From Methanomassiliicoccaceae archaeon UBA404 (GTDB taxonomy: Archaea > Thermoplasmatota > Thermoplasmata > Methanomassiliicoccales > Methanomethylophilaceae), in NCBI GenBank assembly GCA_002498605.1, contig DAHY01000051.1:1-41403 (forward strand): DNA of 41,403 nucleotides, given 5' to 3'. Positions 8,757 to 17,165 of the stretch are shown here, piece by piece. Every line of letters starts with the position of its first letter. Within the stretch, counting starts at the first letter, position 1. Under the pieces are notes generated by a model. It was given only the letters and a program-made list of their open reading frames with translations. It was not told the DNA's origin and did no database searches. The translations under genes and the position numbers were made by a program.

Positions 8757-9408
8757 GTGGGAGCCCGTTTACAGAAGAATACTTTCGGATTTGAATTTTT
8801 ATTCTGAAGCCGATGAACAGTCCGCAAGAATGTTGAGAATGCTGACTTTGAATTCCAATCTCGTATCGGACGATATTCTGGAGAATCTCATAGGCGATAC
8901 GGTCACTGTTTTCGGGGATTCCGCCGATTTGGAGGGTGATTTGAAAACATTGCCTCCGGAAGGTACGTTGATATCCGCCGGTTCCGCCACTGAACGGGTA
9001 TTGAAGGCGGGCATAGCTCCGGACATTCTCGTTACCGATCTTGACGGGGACATAAAAAGTCAGATTGAAGTTTCCGACTCCGGTGCCGTAACCGTGGTTT
9101 TGGCCCACGGAGACAATACGGAAGCCGTTGCGGAACACATAGCGTCTTTCAAAGGTCCTCTTATAATCACCACTCAGAGCCGTCCTGCGGGAATTCTGAT
9201 GAATTACGGCGGATTTACCGACGGAGACCGTGCCGTATGTATCGCAAGGCATTTCGGCGCCAAGAAAATACTGTTGGAAGGATTCGATTTTGACAACCCC
9301 CGCCTGAAAAATGGCGACAATGCGGAAAGATCTCTCAGGAAGCTTAAATGGGCAGAGAAAATAATATTTGAAATGAACCGTCCCGGCACAGATATTATCC
9401 GTCCCTGA
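8743..9408 (+). CDS. mptE: 6-hydroxymethyl-7,8-dihydropterin pyrophosphokinase MptE
   Basis: Archaeal enzyme that transfers pyrophosphate from ATP to 6-hydroxymethyldihydropterin, a step toward methanopterin, the C1 carrier of methanogens. It belongs to the DUF115-type family, unrelated in fold to bacterial FolK. Supporting stretches are EFNEWEPVYRRIL at the start, SAGSATERVLKAGIAPDILVTDLDGD, VVLAHGDNTEAV, and TDGDRAVCIARHFGAKKILLEGFDF. The protein is 221 aa. The family start fits the TTG at 8743, inside the end of the DUF373 gene. Co-transcription with DUF373 is likely but gives no functional clue. Confidence 0.9.
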   Translation: MEFNEWEPVYRRILSDLNFYSEADEQSARMLRMLTLNSNLVSDDILENLIGDTVTVFGDSADLEGDLKTLPPEGTLISAGSATERVLKAGIAPDILVTDLDGDIKSQIEVSDSGAVTVVLAHGDNTEAVAEHIASFKGPLIITTQSRPAGILMNYGGFTDGDRAVCIARHFGAKKILLEGFDFDNPRLKNGDNAERSLRKLKWAEKIIFEMNRPGTDIIRP

Positions 9409-9483
9409 ACATCGTCTGCCGTATATAAGCAGAATTTTGAATAAAAACTAAATAAAGATTAATATGCCTTAGTTATTGTACGA

Positions 9484-11031
9484 TTGAGGGATAGGATTAT
9501 ACTTTGGATACTTCTCATTGTTCTTGCATTGATTTATGTGCCCGTTCTGTTATGGGTATGGCAGTCTCCAAAAGCAAAAGAATTGGGGTTGGAATTGCGC
9601 GGCCCCATAGTGGTATATAAGACCCAACGCGGAAAGAATGCGATGGATCGTATCGGATCTCACCGTAAGTTTTGCAGAATTCTTGCGTCCTTTTCCAATA
9701 TTGTTGCTATAATTCTGATGGGGGTAATGATGGTTTTCCTCATCATGTCGGTCGTCGGCATACCTTCGAAGATTCTGGGTACAACAGGTACCGTTTCCAT
9801 AACGGGATTGGGGATGAATTACATCCAGTTCATAATTTTCGGAGTGATAGCACTTTTCGTGTCTATGATTATCCATGAATTTGCCCATGGCACTCAGTCC
9901 CGGGCAAACGATGTCCGCGTGGAGTCTTCCGGGCTGATGTACGCTGTTGTTCCCCTCGGAGCCTTCGTGGAAATGAATGAAGAAGACTCCGACAAGGCTA
10001 CGCTCAAACAGAAAATGAGTATCTATTCCGCCGGAATATCCGCCAATTTCATCGTTGCCGTGATATCTTTCCTGGTGTTCAGCGTGCTTTTGTTGGCTCC
10101 CCTCAGTAATGTGGACGGAGTCGAAGACAACAGCGCGGGAGTGTACTCTTTGGTAAACGGTTCTCCCGCACAGCTTGCGGGACTGTCGGTGGGTTCCGTC
10201 ATTCTGACGATTGACGGGGAAGAAGTATGCCTTGATGAAAATATATCGGGTAAAATTATTTCCGATGGTGCCGTCGGAGGCGGAATTTTTACGGTTGAGT
10301 ACAAAACTCCGAACGGAACCGCATCCAAAGAAATGTGGCTGGGGGTCTATGTCAGCGGCACGGTATCAGGTTCTCCCGCACAGCTTGCGGGATTGCCGAA
10401 AGATTCCATTATACAAACCATTAATGGAAAGTCAATAACGGATCTGGCATCGTTTTACGATGTACTGGGCGATTTATCTACGGGCGATAAAATAGAAATG
10501 ACGTATACCGATCTTTCCAAGAATACCGCAGATGAAATCGAATTCAATCTGGGAAACAACAACGGCAAAGCGTACATGGGAGTGTATCTGACTTACAGCG
10601 GTATGCAGATGGTGACGCCGGGACATGTTTTGGGAGTGGCATCCAATCCGATGTACAACACAACCACAATATCCGGGGCTTTGTCATCGGCGTTGACTTA
10701 TCCGTTCAGGGGAATGGAAGGATATTCGCCCGTACCCGAAGAATTCCAATGGTGGTTTGATGCCCCCGGAGGAAATCTGTTCTGGGGCGGTGCCGTGCTT
10801 ATGTACTGGATGTTCTGGGTTAACCTGCTTTTGGGAATAACCAATGCATTGCCGCTGATACCTTTTGACGGAGGATATCTGTTCAGGGGTTGGGTGACTC
10901 AGTTACTTGAGAAAATCAGATACAAGGATGAGAAAGCCCGTGAGGAGGCCGCAAAGAATATCGCGAGTGCCGTCTCGGGTGTAATGGCATTCTTATTAAT
11001 ACTAATCGTATTTGTGGTATTGTGGTATTGA
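9484..11031 (+). CDS. Site-2 protease-like membrane metalloprotease with two PDZ domains
   Basis: Intramembrane zinc protease of the M50/S2P family. Residues 1-130 contain several membrane segments. The zinc motif HEFAHG starts at residue 131. Two PDZ-like units follow, with VNGSPAQLAGL near 225-235 and VSGSPAQLAGL near 295-305. The third-ligand motif NALPLIPFDGG ends around residue 464, with its Asp at 462. A final hydrophobic tail spans about 495-515. Such proteases cut membrane-anchored regulators or signal peptides; the substrate here is unknown. The TTG start has no Shine-Dalgarno site but an AT-rich element about 27 bases upstream. The two PDZ units share an exact 24-base repeat, described separately. 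Confidence 0.9.
   Translation: MRDRIILWILLIVLALIYVPVLLWVWQSPKAKELGLELRGPIVVYKTQRGKNAMDRIGSHRKFCRILASFSNIVAIILMGVMMVFLIMSVVGIPSKILGTTGTVSITGLGMNYIQFIIFGVIALFVSMIIHEFAHGTQSRANDVRVESSGLMYAVVPLGAFVEMNEEDSDKATLKQKMSIYSAGISANFIVAVISFLVFSVLLLAPLSNVDGVEDNSAGVYSLVNGSPAQLAGLSVGSVILTIDGEEVCLDENISGKIISDGAVGGGIFTVEYKTPNGTASKEMWLGVYVSGTVSGSPAQLAGLPKDSIIQTINGKSITDLASFYDVLGDLSTGDKIEMTYTDLSKNTADEIEFNLGNNNGKAYMGVYLTYSGMQMVTPGHVLGVASNPMYNTTTISGALSSALTYPFRGMEGYSPVPEEFQWWFDAPGGNLFWGGAVLMYWMFWVNLLLGITNALPLIPFDGGYLFRGWVTQLLEKIRYKDEKAREEAAKNIASAVSGVMAFLLILIVFVVLWY
10159..10392 (+). repeat. Exact 24-bp direct repeat marking duplicated PDZ units
   Basis: The sequence beginning ggttctcccgcacagcttgc occurs at 10159-10182 and again at 10369-10392, identical over 24 bases and exactly 210 bases (70 codons) apart in the same frame. 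It encodes GSPAQLAG in each PDZ unit of the S2P protease. Identity even at third codon positions points to recent duplication or gene conversion. Confidence 0.9.
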
Positions 11032-11049
11032 AACTGCGGGGGTGATGAA

Positions 11050-11994
11050 TTGTATGAAATTTTTAAAATGGAAAAAGGCCTTGTGACCAGGACGGACGAG
11101 ATTCAGGATAATATATGGATAAATATGGTCCGTCCCTCGGTAGACGAGATCAACGAAATCAGCATGAAACTCGACATCGAGAAAAGTGTCATAATGACTT
11201 CTCTGGACGACGAAGAAGAATCCAGAATAGACATGGAAACCGAATACTCCATGATTCTTATCGATGCTCCGGCCATTGAAATAAGAAATCAACGCGAAGA
11301 ATATGCCACATATCCTTTGTCCATTATCATAATTCCAAACGCAATAATCACCGTGTCTTTGCATGAATTTTATTCCATCAATTCCATAATCGAGAATAAA
11401 AAACAAACACATCCCATCAACATAGAAAGCAAAATTAATTTTGCATTGGTTATTCTGTACAGGGTTTCAATTCAATACCAGGGATATCTGAAACTTATTG
11501 CAAAGAAACGTATGGCCATTGAAGCTTCCATACGGAATAAAACTCAACGTAGCGATCTTTTCGAACTTCATGAATTGGAGTCGAACCTGGTTTATTTCAA
11601 AACATCATTGAGCGTCAATCTTTCGGTTGTCGAAAGGTTGAAGAAACAATTCAAATTCGTAACAGAACCCGACGACCGGGATCTTTTGGAAGAAGTCAAC
11701 GTTGAAGTCGATCAGGCTTTGAAGATGACCACAACGTACAGCGAAATCGTAAGAGGTACGAGGCAGCTTGTGCAGGCGGATATCAACAATACCGCCACGG
11801 GAATTATGAAGTTCCTGACTTCGATAACTTTGGTGGTTTCCATTCCTACGATGATATCCGGTATTTTCGGAATGAACTTTGATTATATTCCCGGTACCCA
11901 GCATCCGGCAGGATTTTTGATTACCGTACTTCTGATGGTTGTCATAATCTATTTCAGCATACGATATCTCCGTAAACAGGATTTATGGAGATAA
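11050..11994 (+). CDS. corA: CorA-type divalent metal ion channel
   Basis: Membrane channel for Mg2+ (or Co2+/Ni2+). The 314-residue protein has a large N-terminal cytoplasmic domain with long charged helices (residues about 1-250). The two C-terminal membrane helices are near 253-273 and 288-307, joined by a loop that starts with the diagnostic GMN motif at residues 274-276. The C-terminus is basic, as usual. The TTG start at 11050 has a strong GGGGGTGA Shine-Dalgarno site at 11037-11044. It lies 18 bases after the S2P protease gene on the same strand and may share its transcript. Confidence 0.92.
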   Translation: MYEIFKMEKGLVTRTDEIQDNIWINMVRPSVDEINEISMKLDIEKSVIMTSLDDEEESRIDMETEYSMILIDAPAIEIRNQREEYATYPLSIIIIPNAIITVSLHEFYSINSIIENKKQTHPINIESKINFALVILYRVSIQYQGYLKLIAKKRMAIEASIRNKTQRSDLFELHELESNLVYFKTSLSVNLSVVERLKKQFKFVTEPDDRDLLEEVNVEVDQALKMTTTYSEIVRGTRQLVQADINNTATGIMKFLTSITLVVSIPTMISGIFGMNFDYIPGTQHPAGFLITVLLMVVIIYFSIRYLRKQDLWR

Positions 11995-12087
11995 CAGATT
12001 CAGAATCCGATCGGCCGGATTATGTAATCGCTGTATTGCATCCATGAACGGATACAATATATCAGTGATTGGATATAACTTAGTTAA

Positions 12088-12097
12088 TTATTTATAC
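12088..12097 (+). promoter_or_regulatory. TATA box of the unassigned RNA gene
   Basis: The element ttatttatac lies 22-31 bases before the first base of the predicted terminal stem at 12119, the usual archaeal TATA-to-start distance. The region 11995-12087 has no gene and is AT-rich. Confidence 0.6.
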
Positions 12098-12118
12098 TGG
12101 TAATTCCTAATATACATT

Positions 12119-12375
12119 GCACGCGTGGAGTTCGCAAGGACGAACCAGAAAGACAGTTGCGGACATCTCTGTCAACTTACCTCTTTTGAACGTCCGGAGC
12201 CCCACAGCGCACAGGAACGGCAAATACCGTCTCAGTGCGGTATAATCCCGTAAGCTGTGTGCGAAGAATCCTCTGCGGAGGATGAAGCGCGGGCGTAGAA
12301 AGGCCGTGAAGGGACCTCCCAGGGAGATATTCCCTTGCACGGCAACAACGACCCGTCGTAAGGCTTCGCGCGTGC
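12119..12375 (+). ncRNA. Candidate structured RNA of unknown family (~257 nt)
   Basis: A GC-rich block in an AT-rich gap with no plausible ORF. The ends pair: GCACGCG (12119-12125) with CGCGTGC (12369-12375). Inside are GTTCG 12130-12134/12141-12145, CGGAC 12160-12164/12192-12196, CACAGC 12203-12208/12254-12259 enclosing GCAC 12209-12212/12235-12238 and ACGG 12217-12220/12227-12230, ATCCTC 12268-12273/12278-12283 with a TGCG loop, GAAGC 12284-12288/12363-12367, GCCGTG 12303-12308/12338-12343 continuing into AAGGGA/TCCCTT, and ACGA/TCGT near 12348-12359. A TATA box is correctly placed upstream, and a T-rich tract (12385-12397) follows. Archaeal RNase P conserved sequences are not seen on either strand, and the SRP RNA is elsewhere. 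I therefore leave the family open. Confidence 0.65.
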
Positions 12376-12421
12376 TGATTCTTCGGTTTTCCTTTTCCGC
12401 GGTACGTGTAAGTATTGCGGT

Positions 12422-14512
12422 TCAGAAGCACTGACCCTTACGGCGATCCGCAAGCTCGCCCTTCTTACCCTTGTTCCATCCGGAAATCTTGGAGAAGAAT
12501 CCCGTAACTCTCGTTATGCCTTCTACATTTGCGGAACCGCAATGGGGACAGGTTTCGGACAGTCCGCGGGACGTCTTCGAGCAATCAAGACAGGATGTGA
12601 ATTCAGGACTGAAAGCAATCTGCCCGTTCTGTGTTTTCTCGAATGTATTCTTAACAAAGGCCGCCACGCTTTCCACGGAAGGTTTGGATTCGCCCAACCA
12701 TACGTGCGTAAGAGCGCCTGCGTCGATAATCGGGTGGAACATCCCTTCGTACTTCACTCTCTCGATGGGGCTGACATCAGACCCTACATTGAGGTATGAT
12801 GAATTTGTGTAGTAAACCTCGCCCGCGTCTCTGTTTCCTTTAACAACCGAGCCTGCTTCCCTCGGGAAGTCTCTGAGATCGAGTTTTGCCAGCCTGTACA
12901 CCGTCGATTCTCCCGGTGTCTGTTCAAGAGTAAGCTTGAGGCCGTCTCTTTCGGAAAGTCTCTTGGCTTCCTGTCTCATGAAGGATATGACTTTAAGACC
13001 GAATTTCAGAGCGGCTTTGGATTCATGCATCTCTTCTCCCGTGTGGTATTGAACCATTTCATTCAGGCCGAGAACACCCACAAGGTAGGACGATTTCTCT
13101 ATCCTGTAATAGGGCTCGCCGTCAAGATTCATGGTGAGCAGACTGAGAGGGCCGTTGTTACCCAGAGACAGCAGTTCCTGTATGAACGCCTTCTTCTGGC
13201 TGTGGGCCTTGGCGACAAGTTCCATAGTTTCGCTCAGGTTCTTGAAAAGTTCCTCATCGCTTCCGGAAGACATGTATGCAATTCTGGGAAGGTTGACGGT
13301 TACGTTCTGCATGGCTGAGAAACGCATTTTCCAAGGCGTTTTTGCGTCTTCTATATCGCTGTCTTCCAAATTGAACGAAAGTCTGCAGCATTCGGATACC
13401 CGTGCGGTATCGCCTCTGTCGAAAAGGAAGTACGTGTTGCCCATTTCCGCGGCAAGTTTACAGATCTTTTCCATGAACTCTTCGTGGCCGGGTGTTTTGA
13501 ACATGCGTTCCGTGATGTGTACCTGAGGCTTAGGGAAGAAGAACGGCCTTCCGTTGGCATCTCCCTCCAAATATACGTCCATCAACGCCATGGCGAATCT
13601 CTGAGACTCCTGTTCGTAGTCTTCGTAATTTTTGCCGGTATATTCTCCGCCGGGACCTATGGCGGGAACGCCTACGAAGTGCTTCGGCGTTTCCCAGTAT
13701 ATGTTAATATCACTGAATATCGACTGACCGCCGCGCGCAACTGCCTGCTGAGCGTATTCGTATATCAGAATCTGAGCCAATTGATGCATTCTTTTGTCGT
13801 CGACATCGACCAGATACGGTGCAAGGAAGACATTGAACGCGTCCCATCCTATTGCGCCCGCGTAGTGCCCCTGAAGGGCGGCAGAGAATTTGATTATTTG
13901 CTCTATCAGAACTTCGGGGTGCTTTGCGGGTTTTGCTATGGACATTGCGTTCGGAAGGTTAAGACCGAATTTCTTAACGTATTCTATGGACTGACCGCTG
14001 CAGTAAGGACGGTCTATCATACCGAGATCGTGAAGGTGAATCAAACCTTCCATGTGCGCATCGGCCACATCGGGGGTGAAAACTTCCAGGAGAGCGAATT
14101 CTTTCTTTATATTTTCAGCCAACGTAAGGTTTGTCGCTTCCGGACCGTGAGGGACATTGGCATTCTCCTTGTTGGGAGACATTATGATTTCTCTTGCATC
14201 GTATACCGGGACACCGAGACGGGTATGCTGCTTTCTGATATTCTCGAGGCCGCGCTCCATAAGCTTGGCGTTTGTAAGTTCTCTTATCAGAGGGGCTGTG
14301 ATGTATTTGACGTCGATCTGTTTGATCATAGTGTCTACGTCGTTTGCTATGATCATTGCGTTAAGTTCGGATATGTCCGTTTCTTGCAAAAGAACATCAT
14401 AGATACGTTTCTTGTCCCACTTCTTAAGGTCTTCATCCGATGATCTTACGAAGAGCCCTATGTCGGTCGACTCTGCATTTTTTCTGATTATACTCTCTGT
14501 GTCCGTATACAT
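12422..14512 (-). CDS. nrdD: Anaerobic (class III) ribonucleoside-triphosphate reductase
   Basis: Glycyl-radical enzyme that reduces ribonucleotides to deoxyribonucleotides without oxygen. The 696-residue protein has an N-terminal ATP-cone-like region (about 25-110), a long catalytic barrel (e.g. HMEGLIHLHDLGMIDRPYCSGQ, GHYAGAIGWDAFN, ECCRLSFNLED), a zinc site CLDC...CPHC at about 641-658, and the radical loop RVTGF with the likely glycyl radical Gly at about 671, followed by NKGKKGEL. Its radical SAM activase NrdG is not in this window. The ATG is preceded by a GGAGGG-type site and a TATA box at about 14562-14569 on the minus strand. It converges on the unassigned RNA gene. Confidence 0.96.
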   Translation of the reverse strand: MYTDTESIIRKNAESTDIGLFVRSSDEDLKKWDKKRIYDVLLQETDISELNAMIIANDVDTMIKQIDVKYITAPLIRELTNAKLMERGLENIRKQHTRLGVPVYDAREIIMSPNKENANVPHGPEATNLTLAENIKKEFALLEVFTPDVADAHMEGLIHLHDLGMIDRPYCSGQSIEYVKKFGLNLPNAMSIAKPAKHPEVLIEQIIKFSAALQGHYAGAIGWDAFNVFLAPYLVDVDDKRMHQLAQILIYEYAQQAVARGGQSIFSDINIYWETPKHFVGVPAIGPGGEYTGKNYEDYEQESQRFAMALMDVYLEGDANGRPFFFPKPQVHITERMFKTPGHEEFMEKICKLAAEMGNTYFLFDRGDTARVSECCRLSFNLEDSDIEDAKTPWKMRFSAMQNVTVNLPRIAYMSSGSDEELFKNLSETMELVAKAHSQKKAFIQELLSLGNNGPLSLLTMNLDGEPYYRIEKSSYLVGVLGLNEMVQYHTGEEMHESKAALKFGLKVISFMRQEAKRLSERDGLKLTLEQTPGESTVYRLAKLDLRDFPREAGSVVKGNRDAGEVYYTNSSYLNVGSDVSPIERVKYEGMFHPIIDAGALTHVWLGESKPSVESVAAFVKNTFEKTQNGQIAFSPEFTSCLDCSKTSRGLSETCPHCGSANVEGITRVTGFFSKISGWNKGKKGELADRRKGQCF

Positions 14513-14803
14513 ATTTCTCCCTTCCTTTTTGTCCGGTCGGATTTAGAGTGTTGTCTAGTAGATATAAAGCGTTTTTTGAACTATAACTGGTAAAACATAA
14601 ACATACATTTGTTACCATATATGTTATCAGATTTGGTAATTTTAAACAGGCCAGATTTTAAAAATTTCAGTTTATGAGTGAAATGTATAATTTTATACCG
14701 CCATTCATCCAATTAAATTCATCTATGGGCAATAAAAAAATTGAGGTCAAAATACAGGGAATTCTGCATTAAGTTTAAGTCATCAGAATAGATATTAGAT
14801 ACC
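14513..14803. promoter_or_regulatory. Divergent intergenic region upstream of nrdD
   Basis: A 291-base AT-rich gap between two divergent genes. On the minus strand a TATA box (gctttatatc, 14561-14570) lies about 50 bases before the nrdD start. Behind it are repeated GGTAA/TTACC half-sites at 14589-14593, 14612-14616 and 14635-14639 and the pair gttacc/gttatc at 14611-14628. They could be operator half-sites for nrdD control, but no known motif is recognised. Nothing gene-like is visible from 14640 to 14803. Confidence 0.35.
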
Positions 14804-15367
14804 GTGTTCAATCCTGAAAAAGATTTTTACCGAATACTTTTGGAATGCTTGGGCAAAGAAGGTAAGTCGATAAGCGCACTTTACAGGGAGTTGGAGGAGA
14901 AAGGTTTCAAGCATCACCGATTGATATTGACGGGATATCTGCGTGCACTTACCGATCTTAAAATCGTACGGGAGAAGAACGTTCCGCCTTCTAAAATTTA
15001 CCAGGTGATTAAGGATAGCACCGAAAACATCTACGAAACCGTGGGAAGGGTATGCAGGAAAAAATACCCGAACAATCAGGATTTGATTATTTATGTTTTG
15101 AATCAAACACTTAAACGTCCGATATTCGAATCGGAGCTGTTGCTTGCGGGCGTGACGGAACACAACGGCCGAGTCGCAGAATCTCAGGAAATAACCGAAT
15201 GCAGAAAATTGCTGAAACGTTCGGGGAACATAGTGCCCGCCCACAACGCGTACCATTCGAGATCCGAATATCCCGAAGAACTGAAAGAAGTGATTATGAA
15301 TATACTCGTTGACAGTACTGATTCCAATCATCTTGTGCTTCTGACAAAACAAACAAAGTTGATATAA
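14804..15367 (+). CDS. Winged-helix-like protein of unknown function
   Basis: A 187-residue protein whose N-terminal part (residues about 5-70, DFYRILLECLGKEGKSISALYRELEEKG...RALTDLKIVREKNVPPSKIYQVI) reads as a winged-helix DNA-binding fold. The rest is helical and charged without a recognised domain. The GTG start lacks a Shine-Dalgarno site and may be leaderless. It lies 42 bases before the marker protein 2 gene on the same strand. A role as a regulator is inferred from the fold only. Confidence 0.65.
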   Translation: MFNPEKDFYRILLECLGKEGKSISALYRELEEKGFKHHRLILTGYLRALTDLKIVREKNVPPSKIYQVIKDSTENIYETVGRVCRKKYPNNQDLIIYVLNQTLKRPIFESELLLAGVTEHNGRVAESQEITECRKLLKRSGNIVPAHNAYHSRSEYPEELKEVIMNILVDSTDSNHLVLLTKQTKLI

Positions 15368-15409
15368 TCGAACAATACCCTTTTATCGGGGTTGATTAAT
15401 CCTCCGTGC

Positions 15410-16384
15410 ATGTCTCTGGATGAACTTGTGCATGCTATACGCACTTTTCCCGGCGTGACAAGAAAAAATCCTATCCACGAGATAGTGAATCTTTTACCTC
15501 TGGACAGATTTCCGCAGGTTGTTGCCGCCGCAGGCGAAGACGCGGCCGCCGTTGAGTTCGGCGATAAGTATCTTTTGATGGCGGCAGACGGCATTATGCC
15601 ATCTCTCGTCAGATTGGAACCGTTCTATGCGGGATACTTCGCAGTATTGGTGAACATCAACGATATTGCCGCAATGGGGGGCGTTCCCATTGCGATGGTG
15701 GACGTTATTTCCATGATCAGCACCAAAGTCTGTTCTCAGATGCTCAAAGGCGTAGAACAGGCCGTAAGAAAATTCGGAGTGCCGGTCGTGGGAGGCCACA
15801 CTCATCCCGACGGAGAAATAAATTCAATTGAAATTTCCATTGTGGGTTCGGTTCCCAAAGAAGATATCATTCTCAGTACAACCGCCGCACCGGGCGACGA
15901 TATTGTTTTTGTTGCCGATTTGGACGGATTTTATCCTAAGAATTTGCCGTTGGCATGGGATACCACCACACTCAAAGATGCCGATACGGTACAGAAACAG
16001 ATTGCGATTTTACCGAAAATCGCTTCCGAAGGTCTTGTTCATGCCGCCAAAGATATGAGCAATCCCGGAAACATAGGCACTTTGGGGATGATGCTGGAAT
16101 CTTCCGCCGTGGGCGGAACGGTTGATTTGTCGAAAATACTGAAGCCGAAAGATGTGGATTTGAAACATTGGTGCCTTTCGTATCAGGGATTCGGATTTGT
16201 GTTCTCATGTCCTCCCGAAAATTCCGCCAGAGTAATCGAACTCTGCGAATCCGTCGGAGCTCCCGGTTCGGTTGTGGGAAAGATCGACGGCTCTTCGGAA
16301 CTGAAACTCACTCTCAACGGCGAAACAAAAATCCTGTTCGACTTTGAAAAAGATATCATTACCGGGTGCAGACCCAAGAAATAA
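15410..16384 (+). CDS. Methanogenesis marker protein 2 (AIR synthase-related)
   Basis: A 324-residue member of the PurM/SelD/HypE/ThiL superfamily, of the type conserved in methanogens as marker protein 2, with unknown substrate. The N-terminal domain has AAGEDAAAVEFGDKYLLMAADGI and the NINDIAAMGG stretch that builds the ATP/Mg site. GGHTHPDG follows in the middle, and the C-terminal domain carries KDMSNPGNIGTLGMM and PGSVVGKID. A TTG at 15392 in the same frame would add six residues, but a TATA-like ttttatc at 15381-15387 lies about 27 bases before the ATG at 15410, which favours a leaderless start there. It is a useful marker of a methanogen genome. Confidence 0.85.
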   Translation: MSLDELVHAIRTFPGVTRKNPIHEIVNLLPLDRFPQVVAAAGEDAAAVEFGDKYLLMAADGIMPSLVRLEPFYAGYFAVLVNINDIAAMGGVPIAMVDVISMISTKVCSQMLKGVEQAVRKFGVPVVGGHTHPDGEINSIEISIVGSVPKEDIILSTTAAPGDDIVFVADLDGFYPKNLPLAWDTTTLKDADTVQKQIAILPKIASEGLVHAAKDMSNPGNIGTLGMMLESSAVGGTVDLSKILKPKDVDLKHWCLSYQGFGFVFSCPPENSARVIELCESVGAPGSVVGKIDGSSELKLTLNGETKILFDFEKDIITGCRPKK

Positions 16385-16390
16385 ACAAAG

Positions 16391-16696
16391 TGTTTGGCCA
16401 CATGGGTTGACCCCGAATCCAGATCAAGTGGTCCGCTGCGTTTCTCGACCCTGCAATCCCGCAAACGTCAGTAGTTCAGGGTAAGGCTGCTCCCGTCAGG
16501 ACCTGGCCCGGTTTCCCCAATTAGCACGTTTCCGCGACCCTCCGACCGCTTCAACCGTATACTCTGACTCTGCAGGACAAGATCTCATTGTCCCGATGCG
16601 GGCTTGAACGTTCAACGGGGCCGTCCCATGCTGTCACCCCAGCATATCGACGATTTCAGGTATAGGGCACGCCGACCTCCCCGGTCAAGCCAAACG
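16391..16696 (-). ncRNA. Signal recognition particle RNA (7S RNA)
   Basis: RNA core of the archaeal SRP. Read on the minus strand, it contains the universally conserved S-domain helix 8: GGGCCAGGTCCTGACGGGAG followed by CAGCC (forward 16486-16510), where SRP54 binds. The 5' part carries CCGGGGAGGTCGGCGTGCCC, like other archaeal SRP RNAs. The ends pair: GTTTGGC at the 5' end (16689-16695) with GCCAAAC at the 3' end (16392-16398), and TTGACC with GGTCAA just inside. The length of about 306 nt fits archaeal SRP RNAs. Exact ends are estimated from pairing. Confidence 0.93.
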
Positions 16697-16713
16697 TTAC
16701 TTTAACCAACGAT

Positions 16714-16724
16714 GATATATTTAA
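16714..16724 (-). promoter_or_regulatory. TATA box of the SRP RNA gene
   Basis: On the minus strand the sequence ggttaaatatatc lies 18-28 bases upstream of the estimated SRP RNA 5' end, the normal archaeal spacing. Confidence 0.65.
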
Positions 16725-16739
16725 CCGCTTGTTAAAATG

Positions 16740-16934
16740 ACCATCTAAAATTATTAGATGAGTTTCAGACATAGTCTTTACAAATTCACATCGGATTAAA
16801 AAAATTATTTTAGTGTATTAATCTGAATTTGAAGCAATCACTCCAGGTTTCAGGGATTGGTAAAATAAGTTTTTTTTTGAAATGTTTGTTAATATTTTTT
16901 TTAATATGAATCAATATTATTCTAAACGATTATT
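16740..16934. other. AT-rich gap at the island edge
   Basis: No gene is visible. The stretch is very AT-rich with long T runs near 16869-16902 and a 7-bp hairpin CATCTAA/TTAGATG at 16742-16748/16754-16760. It marks the change from the GC-richer SRP gene to the AT-rich island. Confidence 0.5.
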
Positions 16935-17165
16935 ATGACAAAGGAAGCAATGCTTAAAGCTATGAAATAAACGGGCAAACCGATGAGCGCCATCGAAGTC
17001 CACAAGGAAACAGGTATTGTTAAAAAGGAAGTCGACAAAGTTTTCAAAGAAATGAAAGCGGATGGGTCCATCACATCCCCTGTCGAATGTGAATGGGAGC
17101 CGCCCAAACAAACAATAAAGCAAACTCTTTTTTCAATTGAAAGGAGCTTATCTCCTTTCAATTGA
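16935..17165 (+). pseudogene. Small winged-helix protein gene with in-frame TAA
   Basis: The frame from the ATG at 16935 encodes MTKEAMLKAMK, then a TAA at 16968-16970, then TGKPMSAIEVHKETGIVKKEVDKVFKEMKADGSITSP. Joined, this reads as one compact winged-helix domain of about 60 residues, of a type common in Thermoplasmata. A GAA-to-TAA change would explain the break. The C-terminal tail (after EWEPPK) runs into the hairpin at 17131-17167, so the original stop also seems lost. Restarting at the ATG at 16983 would give 60 aa without the first helix. Pyrrolysine decoding cannot rescue it, since that uses UAG. Confidence 0.6.

Noticed and set aside
12119..12375. RNase P RNA assignment for the structured RNA
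   Set aside because: Size and terminal pairing would fit, but I could not find the conserved GAGGAAAGTC or ACAGAA...GGCTTA sequences on either strand. A divergent RNase P RNA remains possible.
13484..14443. 319-codon open frame on the plus strand
   Set aside because: It is the antisense of nrdD; no motif and skewed composition.
16968..16970. Read-through of the in-frame stop by pyrrolysine
   Set aside because: The codon is TAA; pyrrolysine is inserted at UAG.
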